From the NCBI GenBank assembly GCA_004010535.1, contig RQYE01000003.1, positions 124,001 to 188,000 of the forward strand: a stretch of 64,000 nt of DNA, given 5' to 3'. A program made the position numbers and the translations under genes. Below the pieces are notes generated by a model. That model saw only the letters and a list, made by a program, of their open reading frames with translations. It was not told the origin of the DNA and ran no database searches. Positions within the stretch are counted from its first letter, which is position 1, and every line of letters starts with the position of its first letter. This document shows, piece after piece, positions 53,558 through 62,369 of the stretch. The DNA comes from Coriobacteriales bacterium OH1046. Lineage in GTDB: Bacteria; Actinomycetota; Coriobacteriia; Coriobacteriales; Atopobiaceae.

Positions 53558-55363
53558 ATGGCAGATTCGACAACTTCCGGTACCGGTAGGCTGCGCGTAT
53601 CCTCCCGCAGCTTCCTCCACGGATCCGTAGGCGTGGAACAACTCCGCAGCGGCATCTTCAGGCCCCTGCGCATCACGCCCGCGCAGCTCCGCGTCCTCGG
53701 CAGCGTGGCCGCGCTGCATCCCGGCCAGTTCCGCGCCATGGCGAGCTGCACCGCCGGCATCTCGCTCGAGTTCGTGACCGATGCCTCGACCATTTCGATC
53801 GGCGTGCGCCACATCCCCGCGCCCCGGGGCACGCGCTTCGTGCGGGACGAGATGGCCAAGGTCGACCCGAAGAGCGTCTCCCTGATCGAGGATTTCTCGG
53901 TTGAGATGGACGGTCATCTCCACCCGTACCTGCAATATTTCGAGAGCGCGCTCTACATCGATATCGCGGACAACACCGGACGCCTCCCCGGCTTCGGCGC
54001 TGCGCACAGCTTCCGCATATGGCTTCCCGTCATGTCGGGCGTCGAGCTCGGCGATATCGCCTGCGACGGCTCGTTCATCGAGCCGATCCCCGAGCGCAGG
54101 ACCCTGCTCGTGCTCGGCGACTCCATCGCCCAGGGCTATGTGGCGACCACGCCCGCGCACGCGTGGCCTGCGCGTCTCGGGAAGCTCCTCGATGCCGATG
54201 CCGTCAACCAAGGCATCGGCGCCCAGGTGTTCCAGCCCTATACCATTCCGCATCTTGGGGAAGCGCCGCTCGCGGTCGTGGTGTCCTACGGCGAGAACTA
54301 CCGCTACGAGACGCTCCCCCTCGGGCGCATCGAGGCCGATGTGCGAGCCTACCTCGCCGAACTCGCCTCCGTATTCGACGATGTGCCCGTCTTCGCGATA
54401 AGCCCCCTCTGGCACGACGAACAGGCCTCTCCCTCTGCGAACCCCGAGGGCCTTGCCTTCGTGCGCCCGCTCCTCGAGGAGCTCTGCCAGGCCCACGGCT
54501 TCACCTTCATCGACGGTGCGCGGCTCCTCGATGCCGATCCGGCGCTTCTCGCCGACGGCTACGAGCATCCCAACGATACGGGCCTCGCGCAGATCGCCCG
54601 CCGCCTCGCCTACATCATGGGGGATGTGCTCGAGGATGAGGGGCGCCGCCGCGCACGGGCGCTCGAGATCCTTGCGCATGAGCCCATGACGGCGTTCCCG
54701 CTTGCCGAGCAGATCCGCCGCGGCATCGGCCGCGTCGTGGTCGCCGACAAGGACGTCATCTTCCTGAAAGATGGGGATGCCAACCAGACGCTCTATGCCA
54801 CCAAGCGCGAGGCAGGCCGCGATGTGCTCGCATCCTGCGTCGCCCCCACCATGCTCTGCATGCTCGGGCGGGTCGCGCTGCGCGATGCGCAGTACATCCT
54901 CGGCATGCATCATCTCTCGCCCTGTTACCTCGTGGTCTACGAGAAGGACGGGCCTCCCGCCTACGAGCGCGCGCTCGATATCCGCCCGCTCGACAGGGGC
55001 TCTATGCAAGCCATCCTCGAGGGCTATGCACATCCCGAGTACCTTCGCGAGGGCGAGCTCGAAGGGCTGCTCGACGCCGGCAAGATCCTCGGCGGCTTCG
55101 AGAAGGGCAGGCTCGCGGGCTTCATCGGCGAGCATCCCGAAGGCAGCATCGGCATGCTCGAGGTCTTCCCGCCCTTCCGCCACAAGGGTTGGGCGTATGC
55201 GCTCGAGGCTGCCAAGATCGAGAGCCACCTGCGCCAGGGCTTCGTGCCGTGGGCCGAGGTCTGGCCGGATAATGCTGCCTCGCTCAAACTGCAAGAACGC
55301 CTCGGCTTCACGTTCTATCCGCCCGAGGGCCAGACCTTCATGAACACCCCCGCGTACGATTAG
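53558..55363 (+). CDS. SGNH/GDSL hydrolase fused to a GNAT acetyltransferase
   Basis: A 601-residue protein. Residues about 180-375 form an SGNH hydrolase: LLVLGDSIAQG carries the catalytic Ser (about 190) and YEHPNDTG the catalytic Asp/His (about 335). A beta-rich N-terminal domain (1-175) precedes it, as in carbohydrate-esterase family proteins. Residues about 470-601 resemble a GNAT domain (EVFPPFRHKGWAYALEAAKI then PDNAASLKLQERLGFTFYPP). No signal peptide is visible, so it is probably cytoplasmic. The fusion could link deacetylation and acetylation on one substrate, which is inference. Confidence 0.82.
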   Translation: MADSTTSGTGRLRVSSRSFLHGSVGVEQLRSGIFRPLRITPAQLRVLGSVAALHPGQFRAMASCTAGISLEFVTDASTISIGVRHIPAPRGTRFVRDEMAKVDPKSVSLIEDFSVEMDGHLHPYLQYFESALYIDIADNTGRLPGFGAAHSFRIWLPVMSGVELGDIACDGSFIEPIPERRTLLVLGDSIAQGYVATTPAHAWPARLGKLLDADAVNQGIGAQVFQPYTIPHLGEAPLAVVVSYGENYRYETLPLGRIEADVRAYLAELASVFDDVPVFAISPLWHDEQASPSANPEGLAFVRPLLEELCQAHGFTFIDGARLLDADPALLADGYEHPNDTGLAQIARRLAYIMGDVLEDEGRRRARALEILAHEPMTAFPLAEQIRRGIGRVVVADKDVIFLKDGDANQTLYATKREAGRDVLASCVAPTMLCMLGRVALRDAQYILGMHHLSPCYLVVYEKDGPPAYERALDIRPLDRGSMQAILEGYAHPEYLREGELEGLLDAGKILGGFEKGRLAGFIGEHPEGSIGMLEVFPPFRHKGWAYALEAAKIESHLRQGFVPWAEVWPDNAASLKLQERLGFTFYPPEGQTFMNTPAYD

Positions 55364-55418
55364 CCGCATTTTTGTCAGGCCGCTGCGCTATCGTGGTCCC
55401 GATAGGAAAGGGGTTGCC

Positions 55419-56645
55419 ATGGCACGCAACAAGGCACTTACCGGCGCCGTCCCGCGCCGCCTTTCGGAGGAGGTCGAACGCGGCGTCGCCGCCCAGCTCG
55501 GCTGCGGTCGGCTCTCCGAGTTCGCCGCCCATGATGCCGACGCCATCCGCCGCAACGCCGAGCGCGATGCCACCACCGTGCTCCGCCCGGCGTTTTTGCG
55601 CGATGCCGAGAAGATCATCCACCTGCCGTTCTACAATCGTCTCGCCGGCAAGACCCAGGTCTTCTCATTCAGGGCCAACGACGATCTCACGCGTCGCGGC
55701 CTGCATGTGCAGCTCGTGGCCCGCGTGGCGCGCGATATCGGCCGGGCGCTGGGTCTCAACCTCGATCTCATCGAGGCCATCGCCCTCGGGCACGATATCG
55801 GCCACACCCCCTTCGGCCATGCAGGCGAGCGCTATCTCAACGACGTCTTCCATGCGCGCACGGAGCGCTGGTTCTTCCACAACGTGCAGAGCGTGCGCGT
55901 GCTCGACGGCCTCTGCAAACGCAACCTCTCGCTCCAGGTGCTCGACGGCGTCATCTGCCATAACGGCGAGTTCGAGCGGCAGCGTTTCTCCGTAAGCGGG
56001 CTCGCCTCGTTCGATGCGTTCGATCGCGATGTGGTCGCGGCCTGCTGGCGCTCGGGCGATGAGGTCATCGGGCATCTGCAGCCCATGACGCTCGAGGGCT
56101 GCGTGGTGCGCATCTCCGATATCATCGCCTATGTGGGCAAGGATCGCCAGGATGCCATCCGCGCCGGCATCTGCGACGAGACGACGTTCGACGACGGTCT
56201 CGGCGGTGCCTACAACGCCTGGGCGCTCGGCGCCTTCTCGGCGGATGTTGTCGAGAATTCGTTCGGCAAGGACCATATCGAGATGAGCGAGCCGGCATTC
56301 CTCGAACTGGCCCGCGCCAAACGCGAGAATTACCTCAAGATCTACAGGGCCGGCGAGGTGAGCGGTGATTTCCCCCACGAGATGGGCGAGCTCTTCGCGG
56401 CGATGTACGACCGCATCATGGCCGACCTTGCGGGCGGCGACACCGCATCCCCCGTCTTCAGGCATCATATCCGCTTCGTTGATGAATGGCTGGGCCATTA
56501 CGGCGAAAGCTACGATTGGGCGGATGATCTTCATCAGACCACGGTCGACTACATCGCCTCCATGACCGACGACTACTTCATGTCCTACGCCCAGCATCTC
56601 TTTCCCGAAAGCTCCCGCCTGTTCCCCAAACGGGAGCACTTCTAG
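55419..56645 (+). CDS. dgt: dGTPase-like HD-domain protein
   Basis: A 408-residue phosphohydrolase of the dGTP triphosphohydrolase family. The HD motif GHDIGHTPFGHAGE is at about residues 123-136, upstream of it FYNRLAGKTQVFSF is the usual Dgt segment, and VCHNGEFE-like VICHNGEFERQR follows. It may degrade dGTP and help balance nucleotide pools. The start at 55419 follows AGGAAAGGGG. Confidence 0.88.
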   Translation: MARNKALTGAVPRRLSEEVERGVAAQLGCGRLSEFAAHDADAIRRNAERDATTVLRPAFLRDAEKIIHLPFYNRLAGKTQVFSFRANDDLTRRGLHVQLVARVARDIGRALGLNLDLIEAIALGHDIGHTPFGHAGERYLNDVFHARTERWFFHNVQSVRVLDGLCKRNLSLQVLDGVICHNGEFERQRFSVSGLASFDAFDRDVVAACWRSGDEVIGHLQPMTLEGCVVRISDIIAYVGKDRQDAIRAGICDETTFDDGLGGAYNAWALGAFSADVVENSFGKDHIEMSEPAFLELARAKRENYLKIYRAGEVSGDFPHEMGELFAAMYDRIMADLAGGDTASPVFRHHIRFVDEWLGHYGESYDWADDLHQTTVDYIASMTDDYFMSYAQHLFPESSRLFPKREHF

Positions 56646-56811
56646 CCAAGGCCGGGATGTGTTCCGGGCCTTGCGCCGGGAAGGCTGCGGCGCCAGCCCG
56701 CCGCTGCCCGCGCAGGGAAGATCGAAATCCGTCGCCGCAGAGCCCGCGTCCACACGTTTTGCGGGCGGCGCCCCTCCTGCGCCGCAACCGGAGAACGGGT
56801 GGGCGGACGGC

Positions 56812-58107
56812 TCAGCGCCCCTCGTGCGTCCGCTGCGGGAGATCGTCTCCATGACGGGCGTTGGCATGCACGTCGATACGGCGCATCTTGTATTTGTCGT
56901 AGAGGATGCGCTGGCTGGAGTAGAGGCCCGAGTAGCCCGAGAACGCGTGGGAAAGCCCGCAGCAGAGCGCATAGAAGATCAGGCCATCGCCTCCGAAGAG
57001 CTCGACCGCGAGGATGATCGATGCGATAGGGCAGTTCACGGCACCGCAGAAGACCGAGATGAGGCCGACCGCCGCCGCGAAGCCTGCGGGGATGCCGATG
57101 AGGGGGCCCACGGTGCAGCCGAAGCAGGCGCCGATGAAGAAGCAGGGGACCACCTCGCCGCCCCTGAAGCCTGAGGCGAGCGTGATGGACGTGAAGACGA
57201 TCTTCCAGATGAACGCCGAAGGCTCCGCCTCGCCCTGCCCGATGGCGCGCGCGATGATGCCCATGCCCGCGCCATTGTAGTCGGTCGTGTCGAGAAGCAC
57301 CGTGAGTCCCAAGATGAGGGCACCGCCCGCGGCGGCTCTGATCCACGGATTGGGTATCTGGGCGCGCATCGCGTATTCGGTGCGGTGCAGTGCTTCGCAG
57401 AAGATGGTCGAGAGCCCGCCGCACAGACATCCGATCGCAGCTGCCGCCGCGATCGAGGATGGCGCCATGGCGGGGATGGCGACGGGGAAACGGGTGGGTG
57501 CGACCCCGCAGAGAAGCGATGTCGCATAGGCTGCAAGCGAGGCTGAGAAGCAGGGGATCAAGGCCGCATGGTGAAGGCTGCCCACGCTGATGACGGCCAT
57601 GACGAAGACGGTGGCCGCGACCGGCGTGCCGAACAGCGCCGAGAAGAATGCGGCCATGCCCGCCATCGTCGCAGTACGCCGATCGATTCCGTCGAAGCGG
57701 AAGAGGCGGCCCACACCGAGGCCGATGGTGCCGCCCATCTGGAGCGCAGCACCCTCACGGCCCGCCGAACCGCCTGAGAAGTGCGTGACGATGGTGGCGA
57801 AAAAGATCGCGGGCAGCAATCCGAGCTTGAGGCCCTCGCCGGTCTGCACGTGGATGATGACGGTATCGGTCGAGAGGCCCTCGACCTTGAAGATGCGGTA
57901 GATCGCCACGGCGAGAAGGCCTGCTGCGGGAAGGGTGAGGACAACCCATGGGTGGGTCTCGCGGAAAGCCGTGACGGCCTCGACGCCGATGTGGAATGCC
58001 GAGCCGAGGAGACCGCAGAGCACGCCGATGGCCGCCGAGACGGCGATCCAACGCCCCAGCGTCTCGGCCTCCTCGACGTAGGTTTTGAAATGGCTTGTGA
58101 ACGACAT
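56812..58107 (-). CDS. CLC-family ion channel/antiporter
   Basis: A 431-residue membrane protein with 10-12 hydrophobic stretches and the CLC motif GGSAGREGAALQ, where Glu is the usual gating residue. The second motif, GFRGGEVVPCFFIGACFG, resembles the GGEVTPLFFIGAT seen in the CLC-F fluoride/proton antiporters more than the chloride type, so fluoride export is a reasonable guess. The start at 58107 has a weak RBS. It has no regulatory CBS domain. The gap to the upstream dgt gene is about 165 bp and contains no recognised feature. Confidence 0.85.
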   Translation of the reverse strand: MSFTSHFKTYVEEAETLGRWIAVSAAIGVLCGLLGSAFHIGVEAVTAFRETHPWVVLTLPAAGLLAVAIYRIFKVEGLSTDTVIIHVQTGEGLKLGLLPAIFFATIVTHFSGGSAGREGAALQMGGTIGLGVGRLFRFDGIDRRTATMAGMAAFFSALFGTPVAATVFVMAVISVGSLHHAALIPCFSASLAAYATSLLCGVAPTRFPVAIPAMAPSSIAAAAAIGCLCGGLSTIFCEALHRTEYAMRAQIPNPWIRAAAGGALILGLTVLLDTTDYNGAGMGIIARAIGQGEAEPSAFIWKIVFTSITLASGFRGGEVVPCFFIGACFGCTVGPLIGIPAGFAAAVGLISVFCGAVNCPIASIILAVELFGGDGLIFYALCCGLSHAFSGYSGLYSSQRILYDKYKMRRIDVHANARHGDDLPQRTHEGR

Positions 58108-58197
58108 GGTCTCAGCCGGCTTTCCAAAGGAAGGGCATGCTCTCTCCTAGAGCATACGCCATTGCGGATTCGATGGGTGCTGCATGCCGATGGGATC

Positions 58198-58692
58198 CTA
58201 GAACCCTTCCGCAGCGCGCTGCTTGCGGTTGGCGATGCGTTTCTTCGCCCCCGCCCATTCGCTGCGCTCCTCGTCGCTCGTCAGCTCGAGCCCCCACTGC
58301 ACCGGCTGGGGATGACCGTCCGAATCGACGTGGACCTCGGTGAGGTAGGCGTCGTTGATGAGGTAGCGCTCGCCGGTCGCCACCTCCTCGACGTACGCCT
58401 CCACGCGCACCTCCATCGAGGTGGTGCCCACGTATGTGATGCGTGCCCGCACGACCACGATATCGTTGAGGCGCGATGCGTGTTTGAACACGAGCGAGTC
58501 GACGCAGGCCGTGGTGATCGATCCTCCGCAGTGCCTGCGCGCCGCGATGCCCGCGGCAGAGTCGATCCACTCCATGAGCCTCCCGCCGAACAGGCGGTTC
58601 TCACCGTTGATGTCCTTGTGATGCACGATGAACGTGGCCTCTATCTCGGAATCGGCGACACGCTTCGTGCCCTTGGGGTAGCTTCGCTCCAT
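58198..58692 (-). CDS. Acyl-CoA thioesterase (hotdog fold)
   Basis: A 164-residue YciA/acyl-CoA hydrolase-type enzyme. The motif HHKDINGENRLFGGRLMEWI followed by DSAAGIAARRH is diagnostic, and RITYVGTTSMEVRVEAYVEE completes the fold. I prefer the ATG at 58692 to that at 58698 because GAGGAGAGG is then 6 nt away. It probably acts on short or medium acyl-CoA. Confidence 0.87.
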   Translation of the reverse strand: MERSYPKGTKRVADSEIEATFIVHHKDINGENRLFGGRLMEWIDSAAGIAARRHCGGSITTACVDSLVFKHASRLNDIVVVRARITYVGTTSMEVRVEAYVEEVATGERYLINDAYLTEVHVDSDGHPQPVQWGLELTSDEERSEWAGAKKRIANRKQRAAEGF

Positions 58693-58719
58693 CTCCATCC
58701 TCTCCTCGGCCCGCCTTCT

Positions 58720-60189
58720 CTAGACGTCCTCGACTGCGAGGCGCACGACCTCGTAGGCACCGTGGTAGATACCCAGCCTGTCGGCCTCTTCGATGCGTTG
58801 GCACATGTCGATGATAATCGATCGGTCGGCCTGCATGGAGTCGATCATGGCGAGCGCCTCGTGGGTCCTGTCGATCTCGTAGGTTCCGTCGCCGATCTCG
58901 GCCGCGCGGATAGCGCCCCAAGCCTCATGTCCGCCCACGCGATGGATCATGAGCTTGGGCACAGGGTAGAAGGACAGCTCGCTCGGTTTGGTCACCAGCA
59001 CATCGGAGCAGCGCATGAGGATGTTGGTGGCGTAGACCGCAGAGAATATGTCGGCGTCGCAGAAGGCGTGGATGCCGCCGACGCTCTCGGCGAGCGCCGC
59101 TCCTGCGAACGATGCCGTCTCGGAGAAGGCGTTGAAGTGCGTCGTGGCGAGCGGCGCGAGGCCTTTGACCGAGGCGCAGAGGCGCTTCCAGACCTTCTCG
59201 TGGTCGCCCACGTTGATGAGAAGCGCCGCCTCGCCGCTGATCACATAGGGGATGAGCTTCTCGATGATGGCCGAGAAGAGCTTTGCCTGGGCACCGGCTC
59301 CGCCCACGGTGATGAGCCAGCGTACAGGATCGCCGTGCTCTGCACGCGTCCGGCGCGCAGCGCAGTCGGCTGCGATGTTTGCCACGAGCTCATGGTCGAT
59401 GTAATGGCCGGTATAGCGGATGGCCTCGTCGGGCATGGGTTTCAAGGCGCGTTTGGGATCCATGCCGCGCAGCTGCCTGTAGCCGAGATAGGCCGATGGT
59501 GTCTGCACGGTGTGGATGGAGCCCTCGGCAAGGTGCAGGGCCATGGGCCAGTTGTCGGGGATGGCATTCACCACGTGGGTGAGCCCGGCATGCACGGCTG
59601 CCTGCGCCGCCCACACGTGCGTGCCGATATAGGGCACATCCTCGGGTAGATCGCGGAGGAGGGGGACCATGAGCTCCGCCTTCTTCTGGTCGCCCGCATT
59701 ATAGGCGAGCTTGCGGAAGCCCTCGGAATTGAGCGGCTCCCAGTAGAGGGCGTTGAAAGGCGGGATCTTCTGGGAAAGGCGCGAGCCCAGGGAGTAGAGG
59801 CCGTTCTGGTAACCGATCAGCTTGGAGCAGGTGGTCTCGGGAAAGGAGCCGAGATCGAACCAATAGGGGGCGTATCCCATGGCATGGGCGGCGCTCGCCA
59901 TGGCCATGGCGATGCGGTAGTGGCCGAATCCCATGCGGATGTTGCCTACGACGACGGGTTTGCCGGCGCTCCCCTCGAAGGAGAGGGGAGCGGTCCCCCG
60001 GGGGGCCATCACGAGGTTTCTCACCCCGAGGCGCTCGCCAATGACGGGCAGGTCCGAGGTTGCAAGATGGTATACCGCCTGGGAGTCATCGCCGAATCTC
60101 TTGATGAACCCCTCCTTGGCCGCGCATGCGGCACGGTAATCCGCGTCCGCGATCTCATTTGCGAAAATGACCTTCGACCTATCGGCCAT
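58720..60189 (-). CDS. GT-B fold glycosyltransferase-like protein
   Basis: A 489-residue protein without membrane helices. GNIRMGFGHYRIAMAMASAA and the downstream ITVGGAGAQAKLFSAIIEKL are reminiscent of the two Rossmann halves of GT-B enzymes such as MGDG synthase and MurG. CSDVLVTKPSELSFY would be the nucleotide-sugar binding segment. I could not name the family. It starts at 60189 and is divergent from the TetR gene, sharing the palindrome at 60224, so it is probably under the same control. Confidence 0.7.
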   Translation of the reverse strand: MADRSKVIFANEIADADYRAACAAKEGFIKRFGDDSQAVYHLATSDLPVIGERLGVRNLVMAPRGTAPLSFEGSAGKPVVVGNIRMGFGHYRIAMAMASAAHAMGYAPYWFDLGSFPETTCSKLIGYQNGLYSLGSRLSQKIPPFNALYWEPLNSEGFRKLAYNAGDQKKAELMVPLLRDLPEDVPYIGTHVWAAQAAVHAGLTHVVNAIPDNWPMALHLAEGSIHTVQTPSAYLGYRQLRGMDPKRALKPMPDEAIRYTGHYIDHELVANIAADCAARRTRAEHGDPVRWLITVGGAGAQAKLFSAIIEKLIPYVISGEAALLINVGDHEKVWKRLCASVKGLAPLATTHFNAFSETASFAGAALAESVGGIHAFCDADIFSAVYATNILMRCSDVLVTKPSELSFYPVPKLMIHRVGGHEAWGAIRAAEIGDGTYEIDRTHEALAMIDSMQADRSIIIDMCQRIEEADRLGIYHGAYEVVRLAVEDV

Positions 60190-60223
60190 GCTCCCACCCG
60201 ATTCTTCCTTGACGTGTTTTCCC

Positions 60224-60270
60224 GAAGATGATAGTTTGACTATCAGATTGATAGTCAAACTATCATCTTC
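60224..60270. promoter_or_regulatory. 47-bp perfect palindrome between divergent genes (TetR operator)
   Basis: Two perfect 22-bp arms (60224-60245 and 60249-60270) around GAT. Each arm contains ATAGTTTGACTATCA or its complement, so the site itself is built from smaller inverted repeats. TTGACT occurs in both directions, so -35 elements for both genes may be embedded here. It lies 34 bp before the GT-B gene start and 39 bp before the TetR start. A TetR dimer or pair of dimers most probably binds here. Confidence 0.75.
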
Positions 60271-60309
60271 CAAACTATGCGTCAAGAGAAAGCCGGAGCG
60301 AAGAGCACC

Positions 60310-60972
60310 ATGCGTCCATTCGTCGAGTTAACGCATCCCTCGGAGATCGTGAGCCGTAACGCATATGCGATCACCTGCGCGGCAGCCCTGTTCCTGCGTG
60401 ACGGCATCGCGTCGGTCCGCATGACCGACATCGCCGATGCCGCAGGTATCGGGGTGGCTACGCTGTACCGCCACTATAAGACGAAGACCAAGATCGCCAT
60501 CTGCGCGGGCACGTTCATGTGGAACCGCTTCAACAGCCGTATCCGCGGCTTCATCGAGGCGGACGAGTTCCTCGCCCTGAGCGGGGCCGAGCGCCTGTCG
60601 ATGCTGTTCGGAACATATATCGATGCCTATACCGCGCACCCCGACTTCGTGCGCTTCCTCGATGAGTTCGACCATCTGATGCTCGCCGAGGGCCTTGCCC
60701 TCGCAGAGCTCGAAGCCTACGGGGGGGCGATCGACTCCTTCTATATCATCTTCGAGGATGCCTACCGGTTGGGTCTTGCCGATGGCACCATCGCGCGCGA
60801 GGTCGACTTCGCCGTCTTCTACCGCACGATCGCGCACGCGATGATGGGGATTGCCCAGAAGCTCGTCCGCGGCGAGATCATCCCCTCGGATGATTTCTCG
60901 CAGGGAAGGCGCGAGCTGGAATGCATCGTCCAAATGGCCCGGCGCACGCTGGGCATCGCCGATGAAGGATGA
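60310..60972 (+). CDS. TetR-family transcriptional regulator
   Basis: A 220-residue regulator with an N-terminal TetR helix-turn-helix (about 15-65: ALFLRDGIASVRMTDIADAA then GIGVATLYRHYKTK). The C-terminal ligand-binding region is specific to this subfamily. I start at the ATG at 60310, since the ATG at 60277 follows the palindrome directly and has no RBS. It ends 23 nt before the transporter gene, so it is in the same operon. Confidence 0.9.
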   Translation: MRPFVELTHPSEIVSRNAYAITCAAALFLRDGIASVRMTDIADAAGIGVATLYRHYKTKTKIAICAGTFMWNRFNSRIRGFIEADEFLALSGAERLSMLFGTYIDAYTAHPDFVRFLDEFDHLMLAEGLALAELEAYGGAIDSFYIIFEDAYRLGLADGTIAREVDFAVFYRTIAHAMMGIAQKLVRGEIIPSDDFSQGRRELECIVQMARRTLGIADEG

Positions 60973-60995
60973 AGGATACCGAGGTGGGGGATTCG

Positions 60996-62366
60996 ATGGA
61001 GAAGAGATTGGCAGACGGCCGCATCCTGCGCAACTTCGCGATCGGCCAGCTGGGCTGGGCGATCCTTTCGGGTGTGGTGAGCAATTGGCTCCTGTTCTTC
61101 TACATGCCCAGCGAGGAGACCATCGCGCAGGGCATGCCGCTGTTCATCACCCAGGGCCTCGTCTTCGCAGGCATGACGGTCATCGGCCTCATCACGGCGT
61201 TCTGCCGCCTTGTCGATGGCTTCATCGACCCCTTCGTCGCCTCGCGATCCGATTCGCTCGACCATAGGCTCGGCCGCCGCATCCCGTTCATGCGCTACGC
61301 CGCCGTGCCCTTCGGCGCCATGGCGGTCGTCGTCTTCACGTTGCCCGGCACGGGCGACGAGATCTTCAACGACCTCGCCCTGCTCGCCTCGCTCGTGCTC
61401 TTCTACGTCACGCTCTCGCTCTACTGCACGCCCTTCAACGCGCTCATCCCCGAGCTCGGCCGCACGCAGGAACTGCGCGTGAATATCTCGACCTATATCT
61501 CGATCACGTATTTCGTCGGTACTGCGGCAGCCTATCTCGTGCCCACCATCGCCAGCCTCATCGCGGGTGCCGTGGGCATCGCGCATGCCTACCGCATCAC
61601 CATCGCCCTGCTCGCCGCCATCGCCATAGCCTGCATGCTGGTGCCTGCCTACACCATCGACGAGAACACCTACGCTGAGACCGAGCCCTCCACCACCCCC
61701 ATGGGCGCCTCGGTCGCGAAGACCTTCTCGAACAAGGACTTCCAGATCTTCGAGATCTCCGATGTCCTCTACTGGGTTGCCATCACGATGTTCCAGACCG
61801 GCATGCCCTTCTATGTCACGAGCCTCATGGGTCTCGATAGCTCCATGAACTTCGTGCTGTTCGCGGGTATGACCGTCATCAGCCTGATCTTCTACGCACC
61901 CGTCAACATCCTCGCCAAGAAGATGGGCAAGAAGAAGCTCGTCGCCTTCGCGTTTTTCTTCTTCTGCATCGCCTTCGCCATCACCACGGTCTGCGGCAGG
62001 TTCGGTATCCCCGCGCTCGTCTGGGGTGGTGCCGTTGCCGTGATCGCCGCCGTTCCCATGGCCGTCCTCGGCATCCTGCCCCAAGCCGTCCTCGCCGACA
62101 TCGCCGAATCCGATGCCGTGAAGACGGGCGAGAATCGCGAGGGGATGTTCTATGCCGCCCGCACCTTCTCGATGACGCTCGGCCAGTCGCTTGCCATGAT
62201 CCTGTTCTCATCGCTTGCGACGATCGGCGGCGGCGGTCTCGGCTACCGCATGACGGCGCTCGTCGCCACCGTGTTCTGCCTGCTCGGCGGCTTGGTCTTC
62301 ACACGCTACGACGAGGGGCGCATCCTCGATGCCATCGCGGCCGGCGCCTCTGCGACCAAGGAGTAG
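60996..62366 (+). CDS. GPH-family (MelB-like) sugar symporter
   Basis: A 456-residue transporter with 12 predicted helices. FCRLVDGFIDPFVASRSD followed by RLGRRIPFM is the GPH signature, near residues 75-105. Cation-coupled import of a glycoside, most likely a galactoside given the alpha-galactosidase next door, is inferred. I start at 60996 because GAGGTGGGGG is at the right distance; an in-frame ATG at 60969 overlaps the TetR stop. Confidence 0.88.
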   Translation: MEKRLADGRILRNFAIGQLGWAILSGVVSNWLLFFYMPSEETIAQGMPLFITQGLVFAGMTVIGLITAFCRLVDGFIDPFVASRSDSLDHRLGRRIPFMRYAAVPFGAMAVVVFTLPGTGDEIFNDLALLASLVLFYVTLSLYCTPFNALIPELGRTQELRVNISTYISITYFVGTAAAYLVPTIASLIAGAVGIAHAYRITIALLAAIAIACMLVPAYTIDENTYAETEPSTTPMGASVAKTFSNKDFQIFEISDVLYWVAITMFQTGMPFYVTSLMGLDSSMNFVLFAGMTVISLIFYAPVNILAKKMGKKKLVAFAFFFFCIAFAITTVCGRFGIPALVWGGAVAVIAAVPMAVLGILPQAVLADIAESDAVKTGENREGMFYAARTFSMTLGQSLAMILFSSLATIGGGGLGYRMTALVATVFCLLGGLVFTRYDEGRILDAIAAGASATKE

Positions 62367-62369
62367 GCG

